Shown: positions 25,436 to 33,908 of the stretch, piece after piece | Layout: each line of letters begins with the position of its first letter | Numbering within the stretch: position 1 is the stretch's first letter | NCBI RefSeq assembly: GCF_015326965.1 | Contig: NZ_CP017659.1 | Location: 5,391,001-5,455,000, forward strand | Source of the DNA: Paenibacillus sp. JZ16 | GTDB lineage: Bacteria > Bacillota > Bacilli > Paenibacillales > Paenibacillaceae | DNA: 64,000 bases | Reading direction: 5' to 3' | The notes under the pieces: generated by a model | The model's input: only the letters and a program-made list of their open reading frames with translations | Told to the model about the DNA's origin: nothing | The model's database searches: none | Translations under genes and position numbers: made by a program

Positions 25436-26308
25436 TTAATAGATCTCGCTCGCATCCGCCGGCAGCTGCCGGACATGCTGCAGGAAGCCCGTTACGCGCT
25501 GATCCTGCCCCATATCATATTCAAAGCCCAGCTGCTCAGCGACATCCAGCGCGGTTCTGCGGAACAGCGCTCCCATCGTAAACAACGCCTCCCACACTTC
25601 TTCGTAGGTTCCGCGAGGGTAGGTGGACATCAGCTCGTTCCAGCTGTCCGCAGACAGGTAGTTTTTCAAGTACTTGCCGTTCTTGCCCACGCTGAGCGAG
25701 AAATCGGTCTGGGCGCCCACCTGCCACTCCAGCATTTTCATCAGCATCGGCCGCATGATGTTGTGGAAGTGGTCTTGGGCATACAGTATTTCTTCCCGCC
25801 ACAAGCCCTTGGCTACATACGTGGATACCCACCAGAACTCATTGCAGCAATCCTCGAAAAAGGCTGCGGACGGACGCTTTACCCAAAAATCCTCGTCAGA
25901 CGGAGCCGGAATCGCCGGGAACGCCTGATCTTTATCCATTAGGATTTGGATCAGTTTGTCCTCCTTGCAGTATTTTTCCTTCTCCTCGATGGGAATCAGG
26001 GTCATGTCAATCCGGTTGCCGTCGGTAAACAACATCAGGTACGAGAACCAGCCTCCAAGATCCGGAGGGAACAGGGCCATGTCTTCGGGCGTCTGCAGAA
26101 TAATCCGTTCACCGAAGACGTCGATCCAATCCGGGTCCTGAATAAAGCTCTCCATGTCCGTAACATGAAAGCTGATATCGTAATCCTGAAATATATCCTT
26201 AGGCACGTTGGGATTCGTTCGGGAGCCTTCCAGGGTAACGGCCCGAACCCGTTCGTCGCGGGCTGCGTAGCCCAATACCAAATCCATCATTTCTTGCTCG
26301 CTTCTCAT
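25436..26308 (-). CDS. Aminoglycoside 6-adenylyltransferase family protein
   Basis: A 290-residue nucleotidyltransferase of the ANT(6)/AadK family, which adenylylates streptomycin. The active-site segment reads VTLEGSRTNPNVPKDIFQDYDISFHV (nucleotidyl-transfer Gly-Ser and metal-binding Asp pair), followed by the family segments DWIDVFGERIILQTPED and NRIDMTLIP. Length matches B. subtilis AadK. The ATG at 26308 follows GGAGG at 9-nt spacing; an ATG at 26326 overlaps that site. No mobile element is adjacent, so it looks like an intrinsic chromosomal gene. Activity on streptomycin is a family inference. Confidence 0.88.
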   Translation of the reverse strand: MRSEQEMMDLVLGYAARDERVRAVTLEGSRTNPNVPKDIFQDYDISFHVTDMESFIQDPDWIDVFGERIILQTPEDMALFPPDLGGWFSYLMLFTDGNRIDMTLIPIEEKEKYCKEDKLIQILMDKDQAFPAIPAPSDEDFWVKRPSAAFFEDCCNEFWWVSTYVAKGLWREEILYAQDHFHNIMRPMLMKMLEWQVGAQTDFSLSVGKNGKYLKNYLSADSWNELMSTYPRGTYEEVWEALFTMGALFRRTALDVAEQLGFEYDMGQDQRVTGFLQHVRQLPADASEIY

Positions 26309-26493
26309 GTTATCCAGCCTCCGCATTCATATTTAGATTGCTCACGATTTGAATCGGGCAGGTCAGGAGGTCCACGAATTCGGACCGTGGAAGCACGGCA
26401 GGGATGTGGAGCATGTTATAACTTGTTCAGCCGCTTTTTCATGAGGAGATCTCCTTTCGCGGGTTATGCATTTATCTATATTAATTATCTATA

Positions 26494-27816
26494 TTAATTC
26501 TTCATGGCCTTAAAAGATTCCTCCGCAGCCTCAAGCGTAGCCTCAATGTCGGCATCCGTATGGGCTGTGGTCATGAACCAGGCCTCGTACTTGGAAGGAG
26601 CCAGGTTCACGCCGCGGTCCAGCATATGGCGGAAGAAAGCGGCGAACGCTTCGCCGTCGGTGTCCTGCGCTTCGTCATAATTCGTGACCGGGTGATCGCA
26701 GAAGTGAGTGGAGAAGGAGCCCCGGATGCGGTTGATTGTGAGCGGAATGCCGTGGCGGTCGGCGGATGCCTGCAAGCCTTCCGTCAGCTTGATGGTCAAG
26801 CGCTCCATTTCTTCATATACGCCTTCACCCTGCAGAACCTCCAAGCAAGCGATTCCGGCGGCGATGGAGGCTGGATTACCCGCCATGGTTCCTGCCTGAT
26901 AAGCAGGACCGAGCGGTGCGACCTGTTCCATCACGTGTTTACGGCCGCCATAGGCGCCGATAGGCAGACCGCCGCCGATGATTTTGCCAAGCGCCGTAAG
27001 ATCCGGCTGAATCGCCTCGTGATTGTCCAGACCCGCATAAGTTTGGGTAGATCCGTAGTGGAAGCGGAAAGCGCTGATTACTTCGTCATAGATGACCAAT
27101 GAGCCGTTATCGTGCGTCATCTGGCATAGGCCTTCGAGGAATCCCGGTTTCGGCATGACCATCCCGAAGTTGCCAACGATCGGCTCTACCATAACGGCGG
27201 CCACATCATCGCCCCATGCGTCGAGGGCGGCCCGCAAGCCATCCAGATCGTTGAACGGAACGGTAATGACTTCCGTCGCAATGCTGGCCGGGATCCCGGC
27301 GCTGTCCGGAATGCCGAGCGTGGAAGGACCGGAGCCTGCTGCCACGAGGACAAGATCGGAATGGCCATGGTAGCAGCCGGCGAACTTGATGATTTTGTTG
27401 CGCTTGGTGTAGGCGCGGGCCACCCGGATCGTGGTCATGAGCGCCTCGGTGCCGGAATTGACGAAACGCACCTTGTCCATGGACGGGATGGCAGCCTTCA
27501 GCATTTTGGCCAAGGTGATCTCAAGCTCCGTAGGCGTACCGTAGAGGGTGCCGTTTTGAGCGGCTGCCGTGATTGCGGCCGTAATATGCGGATGGGCATG
27601 TCCGGTTATGATCGGGCCATAGGCTGCCAAATAATCGATGTAGCGATTGCCGTCCTCGTCCCAGAAGTGAGCTCCATTCGCGCGTTTCATGAAAACGGGG
27701 GCACCGCCGCCTACGGCTTTGAACGAACGGGAGGGGCTGTTTACGCCGCCTACGATATGCTGCAGCGCTTCTTGATATAGAGTTTCTGAACGGTTTCTTG
27801 ATGTTGTCATCATCAT
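26494..27816 (-). CDS. gsaB: Glutamate-1-semialdehyde 2,1-aminomutase
   Basis: A PLP enzyme that makes 5-aminolevulinate for tetrapyrrole synthesis; 440 residues, normal length. Motifs: [44 protein letters not shown], the [13 protein letters not shown] Asp segment, and the PLP Lys in [19 protein letters not shown]. It stands alone rather than in a hem operon and lies near bcp, as gsaB does in B. subtilis, so I use gsaB rather than hemL. Three ATGs in a row begin the gene behind AAAGGAAG; the second or third is best spaced. Confidence 0.93.
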   Translation of the reverse strand: MMMTTSRNRSETLYQEALQHIVGGVNSPSRSFKAVGGGAPVFMKRANGAHFWDEDGNRYIDYLAAYGPIITGHAHPHITAAITAAAQNGTLYGTPTELEITLAKMLKAAIPSMDKVRFVNSGTEALMTTIRVARAYTKRNKIIKFAGCYHGHSDLVLVAAGSGPSTLGIPDSAGIPASIATEVITVPFNDLDGLRAALDAWGDDVAAVMVEPIVGNFGMVMPKPGFLEGLCQMTHDNGSLVIYDEVISAFRFHYGSTQTYAGLDNHEAIQPDLTALGKIIGGGLPIGAYGGRKHVMEQVAPLGPAYQAGTMAGNPASIAAGIACLEVLQGEGVYEEMERLTIKLTEGLQASADRHGIPLTINRIRGSFSTHFCDHPVTNYDEAQDTDGEAFAAFFRHMLDRGVNLAPSKYEAWFMTTAHTDADIEATLEAAEESFKAMKN

Positions 27817-27834
27817 TAACTTCCTTTCTTCATG

Positions 27835-27877
27835 AAGCAGGACAGGCAGCTAAAATGACGTAGCTCCTGTCCTGCTT
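27835..27877 (-). terminator. Hairpin between the LCP gene and gsaB
   Basis: AAGCAGGACAGG and CCTGTCCTGCTT form a perfect 12-bp stem with a 19-nt loop just after the LCP gene. No T tract follows, so termination may be partial. Confidence 0.5.
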
Positions 27878-27889
27878 GCTGTAAGTGTA

Positions 27890-28978
27890 TTAGTTACGAT
27901 CCGTTGTTGCAGATGGAACAGTAGAGCTATCCGAATGACCATTCTCAGAATCGTCATTCTCAGAACCAGTGGTTTCAGAATTGCTGTCCGTACCTTGGCT
28001 GCCTTCTGTCTCAGGATCAGGCGTTGGCGGATTTAAGATGTCCTGGATATACTGTTTCAGCGTATCCGAATTGCCGACCGTTAGAACGGCTGCCCCGCCG
28101 ATATGTTCTTCCTTCAGGAGCTTCATCGGAGGCACCTGTTCGCTGCCGCTCATTTTACTCTTGTAGGCAACGTTCGCAAGCTTCCACATATCCTCAACAT
28201 CGAGATTGGTATCGATATAAGGGCTGACGGACTTCAGAATGTCCGGAAGCTTCATGATGGAAGTGGTGGTCTGCATTTTCTTGGCTACGGCCTTCAAGAG
28301 CTCGCGCTGACGCTCGGTGCGGGTAAAGTCGCCCATCGCATCATAGCGGAACCGGACATATTGCAGCGCCGCATTGCCATCCAGATGCTGCATGCCTTGC
28401 TTCAGTTCGATGTCGTATTCGTTTTTGTCTGCTTTACTGGAATAATTCATGTCCTTCTCAACATAGAAATCAACTCCGCCAACGGAATCAACCAGCTTCA
28501 TGAAACCCTGGAAATCCGTATAGACGTAGTATTGAACCGGAATGCCCAGCAGATCGCCAACAGCCTTCATGGCCGTATTCGGGCCGTGTGTAATGGCCGT
28601 ATTGATTCGGTTTCGGTCATATCCGGGTATTTCTACGTAAGTATCGCGCAAAATAGAGAACAAGTGCATTTTCTTCTTCACGGGATCAATCGAGGCAACA
28701 AGCATACTGTCGGATCGAGGAATTTCGCCTTCCTCAAAACCGCGCGCATCCACGCCCATCAGCAGAATGTTAACCGTCTCCGTTCCTTCCCACTCGGGTG
28801 GTGCCGGAACTTTGGCATCTACCTTTTCGATTTCACGAAAAGGGGAGGATTCACCTGATTTCTGAAGACTTTGCAAGCCGTCGTAGAACGATGCCGCATA
28901 ATAAATGCCATAACCAATAATAGCGGCAAGGATGAGGCTGACACTCCATATAATCGTCTTCTTTGTTTTTTTGGTCAT
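27890..28978 (-). CDS. LCP-family (LytR-CpsA-Psr) cell-wall glycopolymer ligase
   Basis: A 362-residue membrane-anchored enzyme. LCP proteins move teichoic acid or other glycopolymers from a lipid carrier to peptidoglycan. One N-terminal membrane segment (about 9-29) is followed by the LCP domain (about 70-235), with NILLMGVDARG, IPRSDSMLVASIDP, FSILRDTYVEIPGY, RINTAITHGP and VRFRYDAMGDFTRTERQRELL. These include the Arg and Asp residues that bind pyrophosphate and Mg. The C-terminal ~45 residues are low-complexity Glu/Ser/Thr/Asp. The ATG follows GAAAGGAAG. It has its own promoter at 29049-29077. Confidence 0.93.
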   Translation of the reverse strand: MTKKTKKTIIWSVSLILAAIIGYGIYYAASFYDGLQSLQKSGESSPFREIEKVDAKVPAPPEWEGTETVNILLMGVDARGFEEGEIPRSDSMLVASIDPVKKKMHLFSILRDTYVEIPGYDRNRINTAITHGPNTAMKAVGDLLGIPVQYYVYTDFQGFMKLVDSVGGVDFYVEKDMNYSSKADKNEYDIELKQGMQHLDGNAALQYVRFRYDAMGDFTRTERQRELLKAVAKKMQTTTSIMKLPDILKSVSPYIDTNLDVEDMWKLANVAYKSKMSGSEQVPPMKLLKEEHIGGAAVLTVGNSDTLKQYIQDILNPPTPDPETEGSQGTDSNSETTGSENDDSENGHSDSSTVPSATTDRN

Positions 28979-29048
28979 TGTGTTCTTCCTTTCGGATTAC
29001 GCTGATGAATGAATTCGATAGAACATTTGAACATTCGACATTCATTCT

Positions 29049-29077
29049 ATTATAATTTTTTTCGAAAAGACAATCAA
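29049..29077 (-). promoter_or_regulatory. SigA-type promoter of the LCP gene
   Basis: Minus strand: TTGATT, a 17-bp spacer, then TATAAT, 71 bp upstream of the start codon. The leader contains an imperfect inverted repeat (GAATGAATTCGA / TCGACATTCATTC). Confidence 0.6.
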
Positions 29078-29107
29078 TTTTCGGGACTAAAGTCCGTATT
29101 TTAGGAG

Positions 29108-29590
29108 TTGAGACTTATCGCAGATCAAACGCAGTTGACAGTTGGAAGCCTGGTGCCGGATTTTTCACTTCCGGCTTCGAACGGGGAGAAGGTAGCTTTA
29201 AGCGATTTTCGTGGACGTAAAGTCGTGCTGTTCTTCTATCCGAAAAATATGACCCCAACCTGCACGGAAGAGGCTTGCAGCTTCCGGGACCATTATGGAA
29301 GCTTGGAGCAGGCAGGGGCAGTCGTGATCGGGATTAGCCCGGATCCTCTGAAATCCCATGCCAAATTCATCGATAAGCATAGCCTGCCCTACTTGCTCTT
29401 GTCTGATGAGGAGCATAAGGTAAGCGAAATGTTTGACGTGTGGCAGATGAAGAAGATGTTCGGCCGCGAGTATATGGGTATTGTACGCTCGACCTTCCTA
29501 ATTGATGAGCAGGGAAAGCTGGCCGCCGAGTGGCGGAAAGTGAAAGTAAAAGGTCATGTCGAAGCGGTTCTCGCAGCCGTGCTGTCATAG
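29108..29590 (+). CDS. bcp: Thioredoxin-dependent thiol peroxidase (BCP)
   Basis: A peroxiredoxin of the bacterioferritin comigratory protein type that reduces peroxides, about 157-160 residues. The peroxidatic and resolving Cys are in [17 protein letters not shown], with the thioredoxin-fold context [25 protein letters not shown] and [10 protein letters not shown]. It resembles B. subtilis YgaF. The start is unclear: the first in-frame TTG (29108) touches the AGGAG site with no spacing, while an in-frame ATC at 29117 has ideal 9-nt spacing. The gene follows gsaB and LCP but on the opposite strand. Confidence 0.92.
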   Translation: MRLIADQTQLTVGSLVPDFSLPASNGEKVALSDFRGRKVVLFFYPKNMTPTCTEEACSFRDHYGSLEQAGAVVIGISPDPLKSHAKFIDKHSLPYLLLSDEEHKVSEMFDVWQMKKMFGREYMGIVRSTFLIDEQGKLAAEWRKVKVKGHVEAVLAAVLS

Positions 29591-29603
29591 CTATATGAAG
29601 AAC

Positions 29604-29648
29604 GGTCCCTCAGCATGCCTGAACAGGCATGATAAGGGACCTTTTTTT
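29604..29648 (+). terminator. Intrinsic terminator of bcp
   Basis: GGTCCCT...CATGCCTG / CAGGCATG...AGGGACC stem followed by TTTTTTT. Confidence 0.92.
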
Positions 29649-29727
29649 AAAATAAATAAGACCAGAGGTATAGGTCGGCGAAGGGAGAGTAGGGGGCCAC
29701 CGGCTCTCGCAGCGGCTCGCCCGCGTT

Positions 29728-29882
29728 TGGCTGTTTACCGAAAACGAGCTGTTTCGGGCCGGCAGACATAGGATCCGCTGTATGCTGTAAAAACGAGCTG
29801 TTTTTGAGCCCATTTGGACACTCGATCCGCTATTTACCGATAACCGATCCATTTGGTAGGCCATCCGGACAGAGGATCCGTT
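29728..29882 (+). repeat. Three tandem ~51-bp degenerate repeat units
   Basis: Each unit has an ACGAGCTGTTT-like block and ends in GACA-N3-GATCCGCT. The end block falls at 29772, 29824 and 29875, i.e. steps of 52 and 51 bp. Unit 3 is the most diverged. There is no open reading frame with a ribosome binding site across it. Confidence 0.65.
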
Positions 29883-29925
29883 AATGCACCCAAAATCACG
29901 AATTTAGCCCGCAATATCTTGCAAT

Positions 29926-30000
29926 AGCGGATCTCATGTCCTCATACCTCCATTAAAGGGCAGAAAACAAAGGAATAGCGGAACCACAGTCCTCGAATAT
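29926..30000 (-). repeat. Two inverted units of the same ~51-bp repeat
   Basis: AGCGGATC-N3-TGTC at 29926 and AGCGGAACC-N3-GTCC at 29977 are reverse-complement versions of the GACA-N3-GATCCGCT block, again 51 bp apart. They face the three forward units. The rest of this gap, 30001-30341, shows nothing I can name apart from the deacetylase ribosome binding site. Confidence 0.55.
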
Positions 30001-30341
30001 CATCAAGTACCGCTAATCCAGGAGAATCAAGCTGTTTGGGAGTACCATGCCTTGTTGCCGTCATTCGCCTGGTCCCGTCGATTCCAGGGCCCAGTCACAA
30101 GGGCTTTTAGCGCGTTCACGGCATTGCCCCAAGAAGGTTCCGTTGCTCTCAAGGAGGGCGGATACGACATTGCCGGAAGAAACGGAGAAGACTCGCACGA
30201 ACGTACCATTTTCTTGTTTGCCCGGATGTTCTATCATCCCTTCCGGTTGTAAAATATCAAATCCTAGTCTTTTTTTGAAACGTCCTCCATATAATCTATC
30301 AGGAAGCCGAACTCATAGAAACGATGGAGGTAGAGTTGATA

Positions 30342-31648
30342 ATGAAAAATATGGTGCGGGTAACATCAATTGCGGTATTTTTCGGCGTGTTGGCATTGCT
30401 GATCATGATCGGTATGGGGCTTGAGGTCCAGCGGCCGATAGACATATATGTGGAACAGGCTCCTCTGGCATCGGCGCCAATGACAGTAACTCGGCAGGAT
30501 GTACAGGTTAAGCCCGAAGAGGCCAACCTGCCAATCGTCACGACTGCATTCAAGAATACACCGGCCGCGAACGCCGCACCTGTTCAATATAAGAAACAAA
30601 GTGACAAAACGGTATACCTGACATTTGACGACGGGCCATCGGATCTGACGCTGGATGTTCTGGATATTTTGAAGCGCGAAGGAATTAAAGGCACATTTTT
30701 TGTACTGGGCAAGGAGGCGGAGACCCGTCCCGAAATTATCAACCGCATCTATGAGGAAGGCCATGTGATTGGGAATCATACATATGATCATCGTTATGAC
30801 GAGCTCTACGGGCATTTTCAGGATTTCTGGGGGCAGATTAAGAAAACGGAGGAAATCATTCGTTTAATTACGGGGGAACGGCCGCAGCTGGTCAGAGCTC
30901 CCGGGGGACGGCCGGACATTTTGATGAAGCCTATTTTCAATACATGAAGCAGGGGGGATATCATGTATTCGATTGGAACGTCGACAGCGGCGATTCCAAG
31001 TATCGAGGCGTTCCGGTTAAAGACATCGTCAAAGGGGCAACCACGAAAGTGAATGGCAATGAGGCGATCGTGCTTCTTCATGACGGTAAAGGGCATGCTG
31101 AGAGCGTCAAGGCCCTTCCGGAGATTATTTCCTATTATAAAAAGCAAGGTTATGCCTTTGACGTATTGTCTACTGAAGTCCAGCCTGTTCAATTTCGTGC
31201 ACAGCAGAGTGCACGTAAGGCTTCGCAGCCTTCAAAGCAGTGGATTCGCGAACATGTCACAGCCAATGCCGCGCTATTTGAGACCGGGAGAACGCTGGCT
31301 GTGGAATTTGGAGGAATGGAGACTGCATTCGCGGCAGGTGAATACAAAATGGTGGACGGCCGGTTGATGGTACCGCTGCGTTCCCTGGTGGAGCGGCTCG
31401 GCGGAAGCGTGACCTGGAAGTCTCACAACAAGACGGTGCAGGTGACACTTGCAGGGAATCGCTGGGAAGCGGACCCGGTGGGTGGATTGCTATTCCCCAT
31501 GCAAACAGGGGGCAAACCGGTGTCTTCGGATATTCATTTGATCGGCGGTACCGCTTGGATTCCGCTTCGGGAAGCGCTTGACTTTTCCGGCCGCCCTGTT
31601 ACAAGAGTTACATATGAAGAAAGCGAGTATCGCGTTCTAACTTTGTAG
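30342..31648 (+). pseudogene. Polysaccharide deacetylase with stalk domain, frameshifted
   Basis: This is a membrane-anchored NodB-type deacetylase that removes acetyl groups from N-acetylated glycans, broken by one frameshift. The N-terminal part has a membrane segment (SIAVFFGVLALLIMIGMGL), the catalytic TFDDGPSDLT and the metal motif GNHTYDH. The reading then runs RAPGG and shifts at the G5 run 30903-30907. In the next frame the domain continues as TAGHFDEAYFQYMKQGGYHVFDWNVDSGD and VLLHDG. Adding one G restores a ~435-residue protein. The C-terminus (VPLRSLVERLGGSVTWK, WIPLREALDFSG) is a copper amine oxidase-like stalk domain. The ATG at 30342 follows GGAGG. A sequencing error is as likely as a real mutation. 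Confidence 0.85.
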
Positions 31649-31739
31649 TCGAAAATTGCATTTTATGTTTGTAATTATGCTTCACAAGTTATAGACTAGT
31701 ACTTAGAGATATTTATCACAATCCCTAAGATTGTTTCCG

Positions 31740-31777
31740 AATAAAGGAGGGGGAAGTTTCCCCCTGCTTTATTTTTG
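31740..31777 (+). terminator. Intrinsic terminator of the deacetylase gene
   Basis: AATAAAG-AGGGGG / CCCCCT-CTTTATT stem with a short loop, followed by TTTT. Confidence 0.88.
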
Positions 31778-31918
31778 GCGATAGTGAGTCACCCATAAGT
31801 TCGCACTTTTGTAAGTGATGCATAATAGATACCGGTTATCCCAAAATTAAAGCTAGCCGGTTCGATCGTCGCCAAGTTCATCTTGGGAATTCACTTAAAG
31901 AAAAGGAGGCAATTCTTT

Positions 31919-32389
31919 ATGACAGAAACATCTTCTCCACAGCCGTCCGAAACTCCGGAAAATGTTGTAGGAAACCAAGAAGCTGCGGCGTCCAGCCGTC
32001 CTGATGTGCTGCTCGAACAACTGCTCAAGCCCGAGGTTCAGGAATCCCTCACAACTCTCGTGGACAATCTTCCAAAACTTACGGAAATGCTGACCGTCAT
32101 GACTAAAGCTTATGACTTCGGTAAATCCGTAGCTACGGATCCCGTGCTTGCGGAAGACACCATGGCTTCCCTTAGCGGATTCGCGAAGCCAATCACGACA
32201 GCAGCAAAAAGCGTTGCATCTGCAGCCATCGAAGCCGGAGACCGTGTACACGCTCAAGGCGACCAAGCTCAGATCGGCGTATTTGGTCTGATGAAAATGC
32301 TGAAAGATCCTCAGGTTCAAAAGGGTCTTCGCTATGCTCAGGCTTTTTTGGACGTTCTTAACGAGCGCGACCAACAAAACAAGCGTTAA
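31919..32389 (+). CDS. DUF1641 protein (YjlC-like)
   Basis: A 156-residue cytoplasmic protein of the DUF1641 family (LEQLLKPEVQESLTTLVDNLPKLTEMLTVMTKAYDF, then a helical C-terminus with GVFGLMKMLKDPQVQKGLRYAQAFLDVL). In B. subtilis yjlC precedes ndh in the same way, so it is probably an accessory to the NADH dehydrogenase. Biochemical role unknown. The ATG at 31919 follows AAAAGGAGG; it is 31 bp upstream of ndh. Confidence 0.88.
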   Translation: MTETSSPQPSETPENVVGNQEAAASSRPDVLLEQLLKPEVQESLTTLVDNLPKLTEMLTVMTKAYDFGKSVATDPVLAEDTMASLSGFAKPITTAAKSVASAAIEAGDRVHAQGDQAQIGVFGLMKMLKDPQVQKGLRYAQAFLDVLNERDQQNKR

Positions 32390-32420
32390 TCCATAATCAT
32401 ACGAAGAACGGAGGATGGTC

Positions 32421-33596
32421 ATGTCTAAACATATTTTAATTTTGGGCGGAGGCTATGGCGGCTTGCTTAGTGCGCTTTCTGCACGCGAGCATTTTGGTGC
32501 TGCTGCAAAAATCACGCTGATCAACCGTTTCCCAACCCATCAGATCATTACGGAATTGCACCGTCTGGCAGCAGGCAACATCGCAGAGAAAGCAGTAGCT
32601 TTGCCGCTCGACAAGCTTCTGCGCGGCGCGAACGTTGACCTGCGCATCGGCAACGTAAAGGAAATCAAGCCGGATGAGCGTTCGGTTTCCCTCGATGACG
32701 GCGGAAACTTCACCTATGATGCCCTGGTTATCGCACTGGGCAGCGAAACGGCATTCTTCGGCATTCCGGGACTGCAAGAGAACAGCTTCATTCTGAAGTC
32801 CGTGAACGATGCTAATCGTCTGCGTGCTCATGTGGAGTCCCGCATTGCGGAATACAGCAAAACGAAAAACAAAGCGGACGCTACCATCGTGGTTGGCGGC
32901 GGCGGCTTGACTGGCGTTGAGCTTGTTGGTGAATATGCCGATATGAGAAGCGAGCTGGCTCGAAAATACGGTATCGACCCACAAGAAATCACGCTTTATT
33001 GTGTTGAAGCAGCTCCTTCGATTCTGCCGGGCTTCCCTGCTGAATTGGTTGACCGCGCGACTACAAGCCTGCAGAAACGCGGCGTGAACTTCCTGACCGG
33101 ATTGCCGATCACCAAAATGGACGGTACAACCGTTGAACTGAAAGACGGCAGCACGATCGAAACCAGCACATTGGTATGGACTGGCGGCGTACAGGGCAAC
33201 TCCGTTGTGGCTAACTGCGGCATCGAAGTCAATCGCGGACGTGCGGTTGTTAACGAATTCCTGCAATCCGCATCTCACCCTGATGTATACGTTGCAGGCG
33301 ACAGCGCGGTGGTTATGGGACCAGAAGGTCGTCCATACCCGCCAACGGCACAGCTTGCATGGCAAATGGGCGAGCTGATCGGCTACAACATCTTCGCTCA
33401 ATTGAACGGCGGCGCACCAGCTTCGTTCACACCGGTATTCTCCGGTACGCTCGGCAGCTTGGGACGTAAAGATGCCATCGGTACCATTGGCGCTAACAAG
33501 ACCCAATTGAAAGGTCTGCCTGCAACCTTGATGAAGGAAGCAAGTAACATGCGTTACCTGTCCCACATCAACGGTTTGTTTACACTGGCTTACTAA
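32421..33596 (+). CDS. ndh: Type II NADH dehydrogenase
   Basis: A single-subunit, non-pumping NADH:menaquinone oxidoreductase on the inner face of the membrane; 391 residues. The FAD-binding GGGYGGLLSALSA at the N-terminus, the NADH-binding VVGGGGLTGVELVGEYADM, and the second FAD motif PDVYVAGDSAVVM are clear, as is the quinone-site-like YPPTAQLAWQMGE. The gene pair with DUF1641 matches B. subtilis yjlC-yjlD. The ATG at 32421 lies 6 nt after GGAGG; the ATG at 32415 touches the site. Confidence 0.94.
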   Translation: MSKHILILGGGYGGLLSALSAREHFGAAAKITLINRFPTHQIITELHRLAAGNIAEKAVALPLDKLLRGANVDLRIGNVKEIKPDERSVSLDDGGNFTYDALVIALGSETAFFGIPGLQENSFILKSVNDANRLRAHVESRIAEYSKTKNKADATIVVGGGGLTGVELVGEYADMRSELARKYGIDPQEITLYCVEAAPSILPGFPAELVDRATTSLQKRGVNFLTGLPITKMDGTTVELKDGSTIETSTLVWTGGVQGNSVVANCGIEVNRGRAVVNEFLQSASHPDVYVAGDSAVVMGPEGRPYPPTAQLAWQMGELIGYNIFAQLNGGAPASFTPVFSGTLGSLGRKDAIGTIGANKTQLKGLPATLMKEASNMRYLSHINGLFTLAY

Positions 33597-33631
33597 GCCT
33601 AGAAGGCGGCATTATATCCACATATAAAGAG

Positions 33632-33667
33632 ATGGACCCGAAATTTTCGGGTCCATTTCTTTTTTAT
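33632..33667 (+). terminator. Intrinsic terminator of ndh
   Basis: GGACCCG / CGGGTCC stem around an AT-rich loop, followed by ATTTCTTTTTT. Confidence 0.92.
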
Positions 33668-33849
33668 TTGCGCAGCCCAAACATAAGCAGATGGACTTAG
33701 GGACATCGACATGAAAACATAATACGATGATTACACCCGGGAGCGAGGGATACAGCAGGACCTTCATGGTGCTCCGGAGCGGGATGTTAGAGAAGGAGGT
33801 AAGGGAAAGGCAGAAGGTGAAGAGGAAGAAGAAAGAAGGTCAAACAGTT

Positions 33850-33865
33850 ATGTAAGCGCTATCGT
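33850..33865 (+). promoter_or_regulatory. CcpA cre site candidate (module 2 kinase gene)
   Basis: ATGTAAGCGCTATCGT matches the cre consensus WTGNAARCGNWWWCAW with one mismatch. It lies 43 bp before the kinase start. The rest of the 312-bp gap holds the ndh terminator and a ~55-nt purine-rich stretch (33790-33845) of unknown meaning. Confidence 0.65.
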
Positions 33866-33908
33866 AAAAGGTTCGCAGTTTTCATTTTATGAAACGGAGG
33901 GAGCTTGT

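Noticed and set aside
29728..30000. CRISPR array
   Set aside because: Units are degenerate and contiguous, with no unique spacers of constant size, an internal inversion, and no cas genes.
29690..30320. Short open frames in the bcp-deacetylase gap
   Set aside because: They overlap the repeat units, lack ribosome binding sites and have no recognisable sequence features.
31665..31700. Rex-like site upstream of DUF1641-ndh (TTGTAATTATGCTTCACAA)
   Set aside because: The arms fit but the spacing is one base too long for the Rex consensus, and a terminator lies between it and the ndh pair.
33766..33855. A 29-codon basic reading frame before the module 2 kinase
   Set aside because: Only a weak ribosome binding site; it consists mostly of a purine run that yields Lys/Arg/Glu by chance and ends inside the cre-like site.
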